From: Auanema rhodensis
Taxonomy: Eukaryota > Nematoda > Chromadorea > Rhabditida > Rhabditidae
Reading direction: 5' to 3'
Length of the DNA: 64,000 bases
NCBI GenBank assembly: GCA_964057225.1
Contig: OZ059895.1
Span: forward strand, 21,772,688 to 21,836,687
Positions 26,326-38,255 of this stretch are shown here, piece after piece (within the stretch, counting starts at the first letter, position 1; each line of letters begins with the position of its first letter). The position numbers and the translations under genes were made by a program. The notes below the pieces were generated by a model, which had not been told where the DNA came from, searched no databases, and worked only from the letters and a program-made list of their open reading frames with translations.

Positions 26326-29300
26326 CGATCTGTGTTATCAGATTTGCGCTAGCTTAAAAATGCACCGAGATATCAACTGATATAAGTTCACACTTATAAC
26401 CTCGATTTTCACCCTGAAGAATTAATTTTTTCGTTGAATAAAAATGTCCATCGTCTTTGCCTTAAAAAAAGGTATCTAAAAACATCTACTTTTTGCTAAA
26501 TTATTTTGAAATTTTTCGAAAAAATTTTTGTCAAAATGTTTTTGGAAGCAATGTTGAGTGTACATGGAAACTCAACATACACTAATGCATCATTTTTCAA
26601 ACGATCATAACTAATTTTTGTATTAAGCGTTTCTCAATGTAGTATAGTGCATTCGATGCGGATTTTTAAGCTGCGTCGATCTGTGTTATCAGATTTGCGC
26701 TAGCTTAAAAATGCACCGAGATATCAACTGATATAAGTTCACACTTATATCCTCGATATTCACCCTGAAGAATTAATTTTTTCGTTGAATAACAATGTCC
26801 ATCGTCTTTGCCTTGAAAAAAGGAATCTAAAAACATCTACTTTTTGCTATATTATTTTGAAATTTTTCGAAAAAATTTTTGTCAAAATGTTTTTGGAAGC
26901 AATGTTGAGTGTACATGGAAACTCAACATACACTAATGCATCATTTTTCAAACGATCATAACTAATTTTTGTATTGAGCGTTTCTCAATGTAGAAAAGTG
27001 CATTCGATGCGGATTTTTAAGCTGCGTCGGTCTGTGTTATCAGATTTGCGCTAGCTTAAAAATGCACCGAGATATCATCTGATATATGTTCACACTTATA
27101 TCCTCGATTTTCACCCTGAAGAATTAATTTTTTCGTTGAATAACAATGTCCATCGTCTTTGCCTTGAAAAAAGGAATCTAAAAACATCTACTTTTTGCTA
27201 AATTATTCTGAAATTTTTCGAAAAAATTTTTGTCAAAATGTTTTTGGAAGCAATGTTGAGTGTACATGGAAACTCAACATACACTAATGCATCATTTTTC
27301 AAACGATCATAACTAATTTTTGTATTGAGCGTTTCTCAATGTAGAATAGTGCATTCGATGCGGATTTTTAAGCTGCGTCGGTCTGTGTTATCAGATTTGC
27401 GCTAGCTTAAAAATGCACCGAGATATCAACTGATATATGTTCACACTTATATCCTCGATTTTCACCCTGAAGAATTAATTTTTTCGTTGAATAACAATGT
27501 CCATCGTCTTTGCCTTGAAAAAAGGAATCTAAAAACATCTACTTTTTGCTAAATTATTCTGAAATTTTTCGAAAAAATTTTTGTCAAAATGTTTTTGGAA
27601 GCAATGTTGAGTGTACATGGAAACTCAACATACACTAATGCATCATTTTTCAAACGATCATAACTAATTTTTGTATTGAGCGTTTCTCAATGTAGAATAG
27701 TGCATTCGATGCGGATTTTTAAGCTGCGTCGGTCTGTGTTATCAGATTTGCGCTAGCTTAAAAATGCACCGAGATATCAACTGATATATGTTCACACTTA
27801 TATCCTCGATTTTCACCCTGAAGAATTAATTTTTTCGTTGAATAACAATGTCCATCGTCTTTGCCTTGAAAAAAGGAATCTAAAAACATCTACTTTTTGC
27901 TAAATTATTCTGAAATTTTTCGAAAAAATTTTTGTCAAAATGTTTTTGGAAGCAATGTTGAGTGTACATGGAAACTCAACATACACTAATGCATCATTTT
28001 TCAAACGATCATAACTAATTTTTGTATTGAGCGTTTCTCAATGTAGAATAGTGCATTCGATGCGGATTTTTAAGCTGCGTCGGTCTGTGTTATCAGATTT
28101 GCGCTAGCTTAAAAATGCACCGAGATATCAACTGATATAAGTTCACACTTACATCCTCGATTTTCACCCTGAAGAATTAATTTTTTCGTTGAATAACATT
28201 GTCCATCGTCTTCGCCTTGAAAAAAGGAATCTAAAAACATCTACTTTTGCTAAATTATTTTGAAATTTTTCGAAAAAATTTTTGTCAAAATGTTTTTGGA
28301 AGCAATGTTGAGTGTACATGGAAACTCAACATACACTAATGCATCATTTTTCAAACGATCATAACTAATTTTTGTATTGAGCGTTTCTCATTGTAGTATA
28401 GTGCATTCGATGCGGATTTTTGAGCTGCGTCGATCTGTGTTATCAGATTTGCGCTAGCTTAAAAATGCACCGAGATATCAACTGATATAAGTTCACACTT
28501 ATAACCTCGATTTTCACCCTGAAGAATTAATTTTTTCGTTGAATAAAAATGTCCATCGTCTTTGCCTTAAAAAAAGGTATCTAAAAACATCTACTTTTTG
28601 CTAAATTATTTTGAAATTTTTCGAAAAAATTTTTGTCAAAATGTTTTTGGAAGCAATGTTGAGTGTACATGGAAACTCAACATACACTAATGCATCATTT
28701 TTCAAACGATCATAACTAATTTTTGTATTAAGCGTTTCTCAATGTAGTATAGTGCATTCGATGCGGATTTTTAAGCTGCGTCGATCTGTGTTATCAGATT
28801 TGCGCTAGCTTAAAAATGCACCGAGATATCAACTGATATAAGTTCACACTTATATCCTCGATATTCACCCTGAAGAATTAATTTTTTCGTTGATTAACAA
28901 TGTCCATCGTCTTTGCCTTGAAAAAAGGAATCTAAAAACATCTACTTTTTGCTAAATTATTTTGAAATTTTTCGAAAAAATTTTTGTCAAAATGTTTTTG
29001 GAAGCAATGTTGAGTGTACATGGAAACTCAACATACACTAATGCATCATTTTTCAAACGATCATAACTAATTTTTGTATTGAGCGTTTCTCAATGTAGAA
29101 AAGTGCATTCGATGCGGATTTTTAAGCTGCGTCGGTCTGTGTTATCAGATTTGCGCTAGCTTAAAAATGCACCGAGATATCAACTGATATATGTTCACAC
29201 TTATATCCTCGATTTTCACCCTGAAGAATTAATTTTTTCGTTGAATAACAATGTCCATCGTCTTTGCCTTAAAAAAGGTATCTAAAAACATCTACTTTTT

Positions 29301-29482
29301 GCTAAATTATTCTGAAATTTTTCGAAAAAATTTTTGTCAAAATGTTTTTGGAAGCAATGTTGAGTGTACATGGAAACTCAACATACACTAATGCATCATT
29401 TTTCAAACGATCATAACTAATTTTTGTATTGAGCGTTTCTCAATGTAGAATAGTGCATTCGATGCGGATTTTTAAGCTGCGT

Positions 29483-30535
29483 CGGTCTGTGTTATCAGAT
29501 TTGCGCTAGCTTAAAAATGCACCGAGATATCAACTGATATATGTTCACACTTATATCCTCGTTTTTCACCCTGAAGAATTAATTTTTTCGTTGAATAACA
29601 ATGTCCATCGTCTTTGCCTTGAAAAAAGGAATCTAAAAACATCTACTTTTTGCTAAATTATTCTGAAATTTTTCGAAAAAATTTTTGTCAAAATGTTTTT
29701 GGAAGCAATGTTGAGTGTACATGGAAACTCAACATACACTAATGCATCATTTTTCAAACGATCATAACTAATTTTTGTATTAAGCGTTTCTCAATGTAGT
29801 ATAGTGCATTCGATGCGGATTTTTAAGCTGCATCGATCTGTGTTATCAGATTTGCGCTAGCTTAAAAATGCACCGAGATATCAACTGATATAAGTTCACA
29901 CTTATAACCTCGATTTTCACCCTGAAGAATTAATTTTTTCGTTGAATAAAAATGTCCATCGTCTTTGCCTTAAAAAAAGGTATCTAAAAACATCTACTTT
30001 TTGCTAAATTATTTTGAAATTTTTCGAAAAAATTTTTGTCAAAATGTTTTTGGAAGCAATGTTGAGTGTACATGGAAACTCAACATACACTAATGCATCA
30101 TTTTTCAAACGATCATAACTAATTTTTGTATTAAGCGTTTCTCAATGTAGTATAGTGCATTCGATGCGGATTTTTAAGCTGCGTCGATCTGTGTTATCAG
30201 ATTTGCGCTAGCTTAAAAATGCACCGAGATATCAACTGATATAAGTTCACACTTATATCCTCGATTTTCACCCTGAAGAATTAATTTTTTCGTTGAATAA
30301 CAATGTCCATCGTCTTCGCCTTGAAAAAAGGAATCTAAAAACATCTACTTTTTGCTAAATTATTTTGAAATTTTTCGAAAAAATTTTTGTCAAAATGTTT
30401 TTGGAAGCAATGTTGAGTGTACATGGAAACTCAACATACACTAATGCATCATTTTTCAAACGATCATAACTAATTTTTGCATTAAGCGTTTCTCAATGTA
30501 GTATAGTGCATTCGATGCGGATTTTTAAGCTGCAT
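29483..30535. repeat. Three-monomer block, copy 1 (monomers 85-87)
   Basis: Order: cgtttttc monomer; cttataacc monomer; monomer with tttgcattaag and gctgcatcg. The same three recur 3157 bp downstream, which is nine monomers less two single-base deletions. Confidence 0.88.
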
Positions 30536-32639
30536 CGATCTGTGTTATCAGATTTGCGCTAGCTTAAAAATGCACCGAGATATCAACTGATATAAGTTCA
30601 CACTTATATCCTCGATTTTCACCCTGAAGAATTAATTTTTTCGTTGAATAACAATGTCCATCGTCTTTGCCTTAAAAAAGGTATCTAAAAACATCTACTT
30701 TTTGCTAAATTATTTTGAAATTTTTCGAAAAAATTTTTGTCAAAATGTTTTTGGAAGCAATGTTGAGTGTACATGGAAACTCAACATACACTAATGCATC
30801 ATTTTTCAAACGATCATAACTAATTTTTGTATTAAGCGTTTCTCAATGTCGAATAGTGCATTCGATGCGGATATTTAAGCTGCATCGATCTGTGTTATCA
30901 GATTTGCGCTAGCTTAAAAATGCACCGAGATATCAACTGATATAAGTTCACACTTATATCCTCGATTTTCACCCTGAAGAATTAATTTTTTCGTTGAATA
31001 ACAATGTCCATCGTCTTTGCCTTGAAAAAAGGAATCTAAAAACATCTACTTTTTGCTATATTATTTTGAAATTTTTCGAAAAAATTTTTGTCAAAATGTT
31101 TTTGGAAGCAATGTTGAGTGTACATGGAAACTCAACATACACTAATGCATCATTTTTCAAACGATCATAACTAATTTTTGTATTGAGCGTTTCTCAATGT
31201 AGAAAAGTGCATTCGATGCGGATTTTTAAGCTGCGTCGGTCTGTGTTATCAGATTTGCGCTAGCTTAAAAATGCACCGAGATATCAACTGATATATGTTC
31301 ACACTTATATCCTCGATTTTCACCCTGAAGAATTAATTTTTTCGTTGAATAACAATGTCCATCGTCTTTGCCTTGAAAAAAGGAATCTAAAAACATCTAC
31401 TTTTTGCTAAATTATTCTGAAATTTTTCGAAAAAATTTTTGTCAAAATGTTTTTGGAAGCAATGTTGAGTGTACATGGAAACTCAACATACACTAATGCA
31501 TCATTTTTCAAACGATCATAACTAATTTTTGTATTGAGCGTTTCTCAATGTAGAATAGTGCATTCGATGCGGATTTTTAAGCTGCGTCGGTCTGTGTTAT
31601 CAGATTTGCGCTAGCTTAAAAATGCACCGAGATATCAACTGATATATGTTCACACTTATATCCTCGATTTTCACCCTGAAGAATTAATTTTTTCGTTGAA
31701 TAACAATGTCCATCGTCTTTGCCTTGAAAAAAGGAATCTAAAAACATCTACTTTTTGCTAAATTATTCTGAAATTTTTCGAAAAAATTTTTGTCAAAATG
31801 TTTTTGGAAGCAATGTTGAGTGTACATGGAAACTCAACATACACTAATGCATCATTTTTCAAACGATCATAACTAATTTTTGTATTGAGCGTTTCTCAAT
31901 GTAGAATAGTGCATTCGATGCGGATTTTTAAGCTGCGTCGGTCTGTGTTATCAGATTTGCGCTAGCTTAAAAATGCACCGAGATATCAACTGATATATGT
32001 TCACACTTATATCCTCGATTTTCACCCTGAAGAATTAATTTTTTCGTTGAATAACAATGTCCATCGTCTTTGCCTTAAAAAAGGTATCTAAAAACATCTA
32101 CTTTTTGCTAAATTATTCTGAAATTTTTCGAAAAAATTTTTGTCAAAATGTTTTTGGAAGCAATGTTGAGTGTACATGGAAACTCAACATACACTAATGC
32201 ATCATTTTTCAAACGATCATAACTAATTTTTGTATTGAGCGTTTCTCAATGTAGAATAGTGCATTCGATGCGGATTTTTAAGCTGCGTCGGTCTGTGTTA
32301 TCAGATTTGCGCTAGCTTAAAAATGCACCGAGATATCAACTGATATATGTTCACACTTATATCCTCGATTTTCACCCTGAAGAATTAATTTTTTCGTTGA
32401 ATAACAATGTCCATCGTCTTTGCCTTGAAAAAAGGAATCTAAAAACATCTACTTTTTGCTAAATTATTATGAAATTTTTCGAAAAAATTTTTGTCAAAAT
32501 GTTTTTGGAAGCAATGTTGAGTGTACATGGAAACTCAACATACACTAATGCATCATTTTTCAAACGATCATAACTAATTTTTGTATTGAGCGTTTCTCAA
32601 TGTAGAATAGTGCATTCGATGCGGATTTTTAAGCTGCGT

Positions 32640-33692
32640 CGGTCTGTGTTATCAGATTTGCGCTAGCTTAAAAATGCACCGAGATATCAACTGATATATG
32701 TTCACACTTATATCCTCGTTTTTCACCCTGAAGAATTAATTTTTTCGTTGAATAACAATGTCCATCGTCTTTGCCTTGAAAAAAGGAATCTAAAAACATC
32801 TACTTTTTGCTAAATTATTCTGAAATTTTTCGAAAAAATTTTTGTCAAAATGTTTTTGGAAGCAATGTTGAGTGTACATGGAAACTCAACATACACTAAT
32901 GCATCATTTTTCAAACGATCATAACTAATTTTTGTATTAAGCGTTTCTCAATGTAGTATAGTGTATTCGATGCGGATTTTTAAGCTGCATCGATCTGTGT
33001 TATCAGATTTGCGCTAGCTTAAAAATGCACCGAGATATCAACTGATATAAGTTCACACTTATAACCTCGATTTTCACCCTGAAGAATTAATTTTTTCGTT
33101 GAATAAAAATGTCCATCGTCTTTGCCTTAAAAAAAGGTATCTAAAAACATCTACTTTTTGCTAAATTATTTTGAAATTTTTCGAAAAAATTTTTGTCAAA
33201 ATGTTTTTGGAAGCAATGTTGAGTGTACATGGAAACTCAACATACACTAATGCATCATTTTTCAAACGATCATAACTAATTTTTGTATTAAGCGTTTCTC
33301 AATGTAGTATAGTGCATTCGATGCGGATTTTTAAGCTGCGTCGATCTGTGTTATCAGATTTGCGCTAGCTTAAAAATGCACCGAGATATCAACTGATATA
33401 AGTTCACACTTATATCCTCGATTTTCACCCTGAAGAATTAATTTTTTCGTTGAATAACAATGTCCATCGTCTTCGCCTTGAAAAAAGGAATCTAAAAACA
33501 TCTACTTTTTGCTAAATTATTTTGAAATTTTTCGAAAAAATTTTTGTCAAAATGTTTTTGGAAGCAATGTTGAGTGTACATGGAAACTCAACATACACTA
33601 ATGCATCATTTTTCAAACGATCATAACTAATTTTTGCATTAAGCGTTTCTCAATGTAGTATAGTGCATTCGATGCGGATTTTTAAGCTGCAT
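32640..33692. repeat. Three-monomer block, copy 2 (monomers 94-96)
   Basis: Same order and markers as the block at 29483, including the rare tttgcattaag. A private change gives gtgtattcg instead of gtgcattcg in the first monomer. Confidence 0.88.
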
Positions 33693-36522
33693 CGATCTGT
33701 GTTATCAGATTTGCGCTAGCTTAAAAATGCACCGAGATATCAACTGATATAAGTTCACACTTATATCCTCGATTTTCACCCTGAAGAATTAATTTTTTCG
33801 TTGAATAACAATGTCCATCGTCTTTGCCTTGAAAAAAGGAATCTAAAAACATCTACTTTTTGCTATATTATTTTGAAATTTTTCGAAAACATTTTTGTCA
33901 AAATGTTTTTGGAAGCAATGTTGAGTGTACATGGAAACTCAACATACACTAATGCATCATTTTTCAAACGATCATAACTAATTTTTGTATTGAGCGTTTC
34001 TCAATGTAGTATAGTGCATTCGATGCGGATTTTTAAGCTGCGTCGATCTGTGTTATCAGATTTGCGCTAGCTTAAAAATGCACCGAGATATCAACTGATA
34101 TAAGTTCACACTTATATCCTCGATTTTCACCCTGAAGAATTAATTTTTTCGTTGAATAACATTGTCCATCGTCTTTGCCTTGAAAAAAAAAATCTGAAAA
34201 CATCTACTTTTTGCTAAATTATTTTGAAATTTTTCGAAAAAATTTTTGTCAAAATGTTTTTGGAAGCAATGTTGAGTGTACATGGAAACTCAACATACAC
34301 TAATGCATCATTTTTCAAACGATCATAACTAATTTTTGTATTAAGCGTTTCTCAATGTAGTATAGTGCATTCGATGCGAATTTTTAAGCTGCGTCGATCT
34401 GTGTTATCAGATTTGCGCTAGCTTAAAAATGCACCGAGATATCAACTGATATAAGTTCACACTTATATCCTCGATTTTCACCCTGAAGAATTAATTTTTT
34501 CGTTGAATAACATTGTCCATCGTCTTTGCCTTGAAAAAAGAAATCTAAAAACATCTACTTTTTGCTAAATTATTTTGAAATTTTTCGAAAAAATTTTTGT
34601 CAAAATGTTTTTGGAAGCAATGTTGAGTGTACATGGAAACTCAACATACACTAATGCATCATTTTTCAAACGATCATAACTAATTTTTGTATTAAGCGTT
34701 TCTCAATGTAGTATAGTGCATTCGATGCGGATATTTAAGCTGCATCGATCTGTGTTATCAGATTTGCGCTAGCTTAAAAATGCACCGAGATATCAACTGA
34801 TATAAGTTCACACTTATATCCTCGATTTTCACCCTGAAGAATTAATTTTTTCGTTGAATAACATTGTCCATCGTCTTTGCCTTGAAAGAAAGAATCTGAA
34901 AACATCTACTTTTTGCTAAATTATTTTGAAATTTTTCGAAAAAATTTTTGTCAAAATGTTTTTGGAAGCAATGTTGAGTGTACATGGAAACTCAACATAC
35001 ACTAATGCATCATTTTTCAAACGATCATAACTAATTTTTGTATTGAGCGTTTCTCAATGTAGTATAGTGCATTCGATGCGGATTTTTAAGCTGCGTCGAT
35101 CTGTGTTATCAGATTTGCGCTAGCTTAAAAATGCACCGAGATATCAACTGATATAAGTTCACACTTATATCCTCGATTTTCACCCTGAAGAATTAATTTT
35201 TTCGTTGAATAACATTGTCCATCGTCTTTGCCTTGAAAAAAGAAATCTAAAAACATCTACTTTTTGCTAAATTATTTTGAAATTTTTCGAAAAAATTTTT
35301 GTCAAAATGTTTTTGGAAGCAATGTTGAGTGTACATGGAAACTCAACATACACTAATGCATCATTTTTCAAACGATCATAACTAATTTTTGTATTGAGCG
35401 TTTCTCAATGTAGTATAGTGCATTCGATGCGGATTTTTAAGCTGCGTCGATCTGTGTTATCCGATTTGCGCTAGCTTAAAAATGCACCGAGATATCAACT
35501 GATATAAGTTCACACTTATATCCTCGATTTTCACCCTGAAGAATTAATTTTTTCGTTGAATAACATTGTCCATCGTCTTTGCCTTGAAAAAAGAAATCTA
35601 AAAACATCTACTTTTTGCTAAATTATTTTGAAATTTTTCGAAAAAATTTTTGTCAAAATGTTTTTGGAAGCAATGTTGAGTGTACATGGAAACTCAACAT
35701 ACACTAATGCATCATTTTTCAAACGATCATAACTAATTTTTGTATTAAGCGTTTCTCAATGTAGTATAGTGCATTCGATGCGGATTTTTAAGCTGCGTCG
35801 ATCTGTGTTATCAGATTTGCGCTAGCTTAAAAATGCACCGAGATATCAACTGATATAAGTTCACACTTATATCCTCGATTTTCACCCTGAAGAATTAATT
35901 TTTTCGTTGAATAACATTGTCCATCGTCTTTGCCTTGAAAGAAAGAATCTGAAAACATCTACTTTTTGCTAAATTATTTTGAAATTTTTCGAAAAAATTT
36001 TTGTCAAAATGTTTTTGGAAGCAATGTTGAGTGTACATGGAAACTCAACATACACTAATGCATCATTTTTCAAACGATCATAACTAATTTTTGTATTAAG
36101 CGTTTCTCAATGTAGTATAGTGCATTCGATGCGGATTTTTAAGCTGCGTCGATCTGTGTTATCAGATTTGCGCTAGCTTAAAAATGCACCGAGATATCAA
36201 CTGATATAAGTTCACACTTATATCCTCGATTTTCACCCTGAAGAATTAATTTTTTCGTTGAATAACATTGTCCATCGTCTTTGCCTTGAAAGAAAGAATC
36301 TGAAAACATCTACTTTTTGCTAAATTATTTTGAAATTTTTCGAAAAAATTTTTGTCAAAATGTTTTTGGAAGCAATGTTGAGTGTACATGGAAACTCAAC
36401 ATACACTAATGCATCATTTTTCAAACGATCATAACTAATTTTTGTATTGAGCGTTTCTCAATGTAGTATAGTGCATTCGATGCGGATTTTTAAGCTGCGT
36501 CGATCTGTGTTATCAGATTTGC

Positions 36523-36528
36523 GCTAGC
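36523..36528. other. GCTAGC palindrome in the monomer (p23-28)
   Basis: A six-base palindrome near the start of nearly every monomer. In five monomers (13, 22, 40, 58, 69) the tagc is replaced by agga, which destroys the palindrome and makes a clear lineage marker. Confidence 0.85.
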
Positions 36529-36544
36529 TTAAAAATGCACCGAG

Positions 36545-36558
36545 ATATCAACTGATAT
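36545..36558. other. Dyad ATATCA-AC-TGATAT (p45-58)
   Basis: Two 6-bp arms separated by 2 bp form a near-palindrome that contains GATATC. It overlaps the next dyad (p54-75), so the two symmetries compete for the same bases. It is present in almost all monomers. Rare breaks include tttaag monomers (48, 51, 55, 66), aattgat monomers (172, 181), a taaactg change (monomer 141) and a tcatctg change (monomer 78). Confidence 0.85.
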
Positions 36559-36575
36559 AAGTTCACACTTATATC
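36554..36575. other. 9-bp hairpin GATATAAGT / ACTTATATC, 4-nt loop (p54-75)
   Basis: The arms are exact reverse complements around the loop TCAC. The symmetry is perfect only in monomers with A at p60. Monomers with T at p60 (gatatatgt), dominant in the left part of the window, have one mismatched pair. Several recurrent variants break the right arm: cttacatcc, cttataacc and one cttatgtcc. Inference: a possible cruciform or protein-binding dyad. Confidence 0.85.
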
Positions 36576-36635
36576 CTCGATTTTCACCCTGAAGAATTAA
36601 TTTTTTCGTTGAATAACATTGTCCATCGTCTTTGC

Positions 36636-36655
36636 CTTGAAAAAAGAAATCTAAA
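36636..36655. other. Hypervariable A-run of the monomer (p136-155)
   Basis: This is the main variation hotspot of the unit. After gcctt the forms seen are G+A6+GGA, G+A5+GAAA, GAAAGAAAGA, G+A10 and A7+GGTA. In addition the form with only six A before GGTA accounts for eight of the nine single-base deletions in the window. Adjacent p152 alternates A/G (atctaa or atctga). These forms define the monomer subtypes used to trace higher-order repeats. Confidence 0.92.
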
Positions 36656-36686
36656 AACATCTACTTTTTGCTAAATTATTTTGAAA

Positions 36687-36698
36687 TTTTTCGAAAAA
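36687..36698. other. TTTTTCGAAAAA palindrome (p187-198)
   Basis: A 12-bp perfect palindrome of a T-tract and an A-tract around CG, followed directly by another T-tract. Nearly invariant; occasional single changes are ttttccg (monomers 143, 147, 150), tttttttg (monomer 146) and atatttcg (monomer 16). The A/T tracts could bend the DNA, which I cannot measure here. Confidence 0.85.
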
Positions 36699-36700
36699 AT

Positions 36701-36760
36701 TTTTGTCAAAATGTTTTTGGAAGCAATGTTGAGTGTACATGGAAACTCAACATACACTAA
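36701..36760. other. Almost invariant 60-bp core of the monomer (p201-260)
   Basis: Reading down the array, this block is the least variable part of the unit. The one recurrent change I saw is ttgagtg to ttgattg at p233, confined to the gcgcaggatt lineage and a few relatives (monomers 13, 18, 22, 23, 26, 40, 58, 69). It contains the second 9-bp hairpin. Low variation here against high variation at p136-155 suggests either constraint by a bound protein or frequent local homogenisation. Confidence 0.8.
36726..36753. other. 9-bp hairpin ATGTTGAGT / ACTCAACAT, 10-nt loop (p226-253)
   Basis: The arms are exact reverse complements separated by gtacatggaa. The element lies in the invariant core and is intact in nearly all monomers; the p233 G-to-T change breaks one pair in the marker lineage. 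It is the most strongly conserved dyad of the unit. Confidence 0.88.
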
Positions 36761-36796
36761 TGCATCATTTTTCAAACGATCATAACTAATTTTTGT

Positions 36797-36813
36797 ATTG
36801 AGCGTTTCTCAAT
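36797..36813. other. 6-bp hairpin ATTGAG / CTCAAT, 5-nt loop (p297-313)
   Basis: The arms flank cgttt. About half of the monomers carry A at p300 (attaag), which breaks one pair. Rarer right-arm variants (ttcaat, ctcatt, tccatt) also weaken it. This dyad is therefore polymorphic, unlike the one at p226-253. Confidence 0.8.
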
Positions 36814-36823
36814 GTAGTATAGT

Positions 36824-36834
36824 GCATTCGATGC
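36824..36834. other. Short dyad GCAT-TCG-ATGC (p324-334)
   Basis: Two 4-bp arms around TCG, present in almost every monomer. Breaks are rare: cattt in monomers 130 and 136, and gtgtattcg in monomer 94. Confidence 0.65.
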
Positions 36835-37202
36835 GGATTTTTAAGCTGCGTCGATCTGTGTTATCAGATTTGCGCTAGCTTAAAAATGCACCGAGATATC
36901 AACTGATATAAGTTCACACTTATATCCTCGATTTTCACCCTGAAGAATTAATTTTTTCGTTGAATAACATTGTCCATCGTCTTTGCCTTGAAAAAAAAAA
37001 TCTGAAAACATCTACTTTTTGCTAAATTATTTTGAAATTTTTCGAAAAAATTTTTGTCAAAATGTTTTTGGAAGCAATGTTGAGTGTACATGGAAACTCA
37101 ACATACACTAATGCATCATTTTTCAAACGATCATAACTAATTTTTGTATTAAGCGTTTCTCAATGTAGTATAGTGCATTCGATGCGAATTTTTAAGCTGC
37201 GT

Positions 37203-38255
37203 CGATCTGTGTTATCAGATTTGCGCTAGCTTAAAAATGCACCGAGATATCAACTGATATAAGTTCACACTTATATCCTCGATTTTCACCCTGAAGAATT
37301 AATTTTTTCGTTGAATAACATTGTCCATCGTCTTTGCCTTGAAAGAAAGAATCTGAAAACATCTACTTTTTGCTAAATTATTTTGAAATTTTTCGAAAAA
37401 ATTTTTGTCAAAATGTTTTTGGAAGCAATGTTGAGTGTACATGGAAACTCAACATACACTAATGCATCATTTTTCAAACGATCATAACTAATTTTTGTAT
37501 TGAGCGTTTCTCAATGTAGTATAGTGCATTCGATGCGGATTTTTAAGCTGCGTCGATCTGTGTTATCAGATTTGCGCTAGCTTAAAAATGCACCGAGATA
37601 TCAACTGATATAAGTTCACACTTATATCCTCGATTTTCACCCTGAAGAATTAATTTTTTCGTTGAATAACATTGTCCATCGTCTTTGCCTTGAAAAAAGA
37701 AATCTAAAAACATCTACTTTTTGCTAAATTATTTTGAAATTTTTCGAAAAAATTTTTGTCAAAATGTTTTTGGAAGCAATGTTGAGTGTACATGGAAACT
37801 CAACATACACTAATCCATCATTTTTCAAACGATCATAACTAATTTTTGTATTGAGCGTTTCTCAATGTAGTATAGTGCATTCGATGCGGATTTTTAAGCT
37901 GCGTCGATCTGTGTTATCAGATTTGCGCTAGCTTAAAAATGCACCGAGATATCAACTGATATAAGTTCACACTTATATCCTCGATTTTCACCCTGAAGAA
38001 TTAATTTTTTCGTTGAATAACATTGTCCATCGTCTTTGCCTTGAAAAAAAAAATCTGAAAACATCTACTTTTTGCTAAATTATTTTGAAATTTTTCGAAA
38101 AAATTTTTGTCAAAATGTTTTTGGAAGCAATGTTGAGTGTACATGGAAACTCAACATACACTAATGCATCATTTTTCAAACGATCATAACTAATTTTTGT
38201 ATTAAGCGTTTCTCAATGTAGTATAGTGCATTCGATGCGAATTTTTAAGCTGCGT
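37203..38255. repeat. A-B-C trimer 2 (monomers 107-109)
   Basis: Same order as trimer 1 at 1053-bp spacing; a private taatccatc lies in the B monomer. Confidence 0.9.

Larger units (their letters stand above)
26326..34043. repeat. Domain III: cttataacc / cgatattc / cgtttttc modules, monomers 76-97
   Basis: A recurrent module runs from a gtagaaaag monomer, usually with cgatattc, through two or more ttctgaaat monomers and a cgtttttc monomer to a cttataacc monomer with gaataaaaatg and the A7+GGTA form. The cttataacc monomers start at 26326, 28431, 29834 and 32991. Four 1-bp deletions lie here (near 28245, 29271, 30671 and 32077), one in a T-run and three in the A-run. Monomer 88 (from 30536) introduces the gtcgaatag/gatatttaag form that becomes common in domain V. 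The ttctgaaat form is last seen in monomer 94. Confidence 0.85.
36501..36851. repeat. Representative satellite monomer (monomer 105)
   Basis: This monomer is a clean example of the unit and is used here to place sub-elements (monomer position p = window position minus 36500). The unit is AT-rich; a hand count on the neighbouring type at 352-702 gives C 57, G 54 and 12 CpG. The main variable sites are p3 (A/G), p7-10 (tgtg or tgtt), p25-28 (tagc or agga), p60 (T or A), p71-75 (tatcc/catcc/aacc variants), the A-run at p139-146, p152 (A/G), p168 (A/T), p178 (T/C), p233 (G/T), p262 (T/C), p300 (G/A), the gtagtatag region (p314-322), and p336/p339/p347. The length is about twice a nucleosome repeat, as is common for satellites of this class. 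The unit is also a multiple of three. Confidence 0.97.
36150..37202. repeat. A-B-C trimer 1 (monomers 104-106)
   Basis: First of three directly adjacent 1053-bp units, with subtypes A, B and C in order. Confidence 0.9.

Noticed and set aside
36554-36580. TATA-like AT stretch as a promoter for satellite transcripts
   Set aside because: tata motifs are expected by chance at this composition and no initiator or downstream gene supports them. Transcription of the satellite is possible but not shown by the sequence.
36605-36621. Possible CENP-B box (TTCG followed by A five bases later)
   Set aside because: The first half fits (TTCG-N4-A) but the required CGGG is acat here. No other site on either strand of the monomer fits better.
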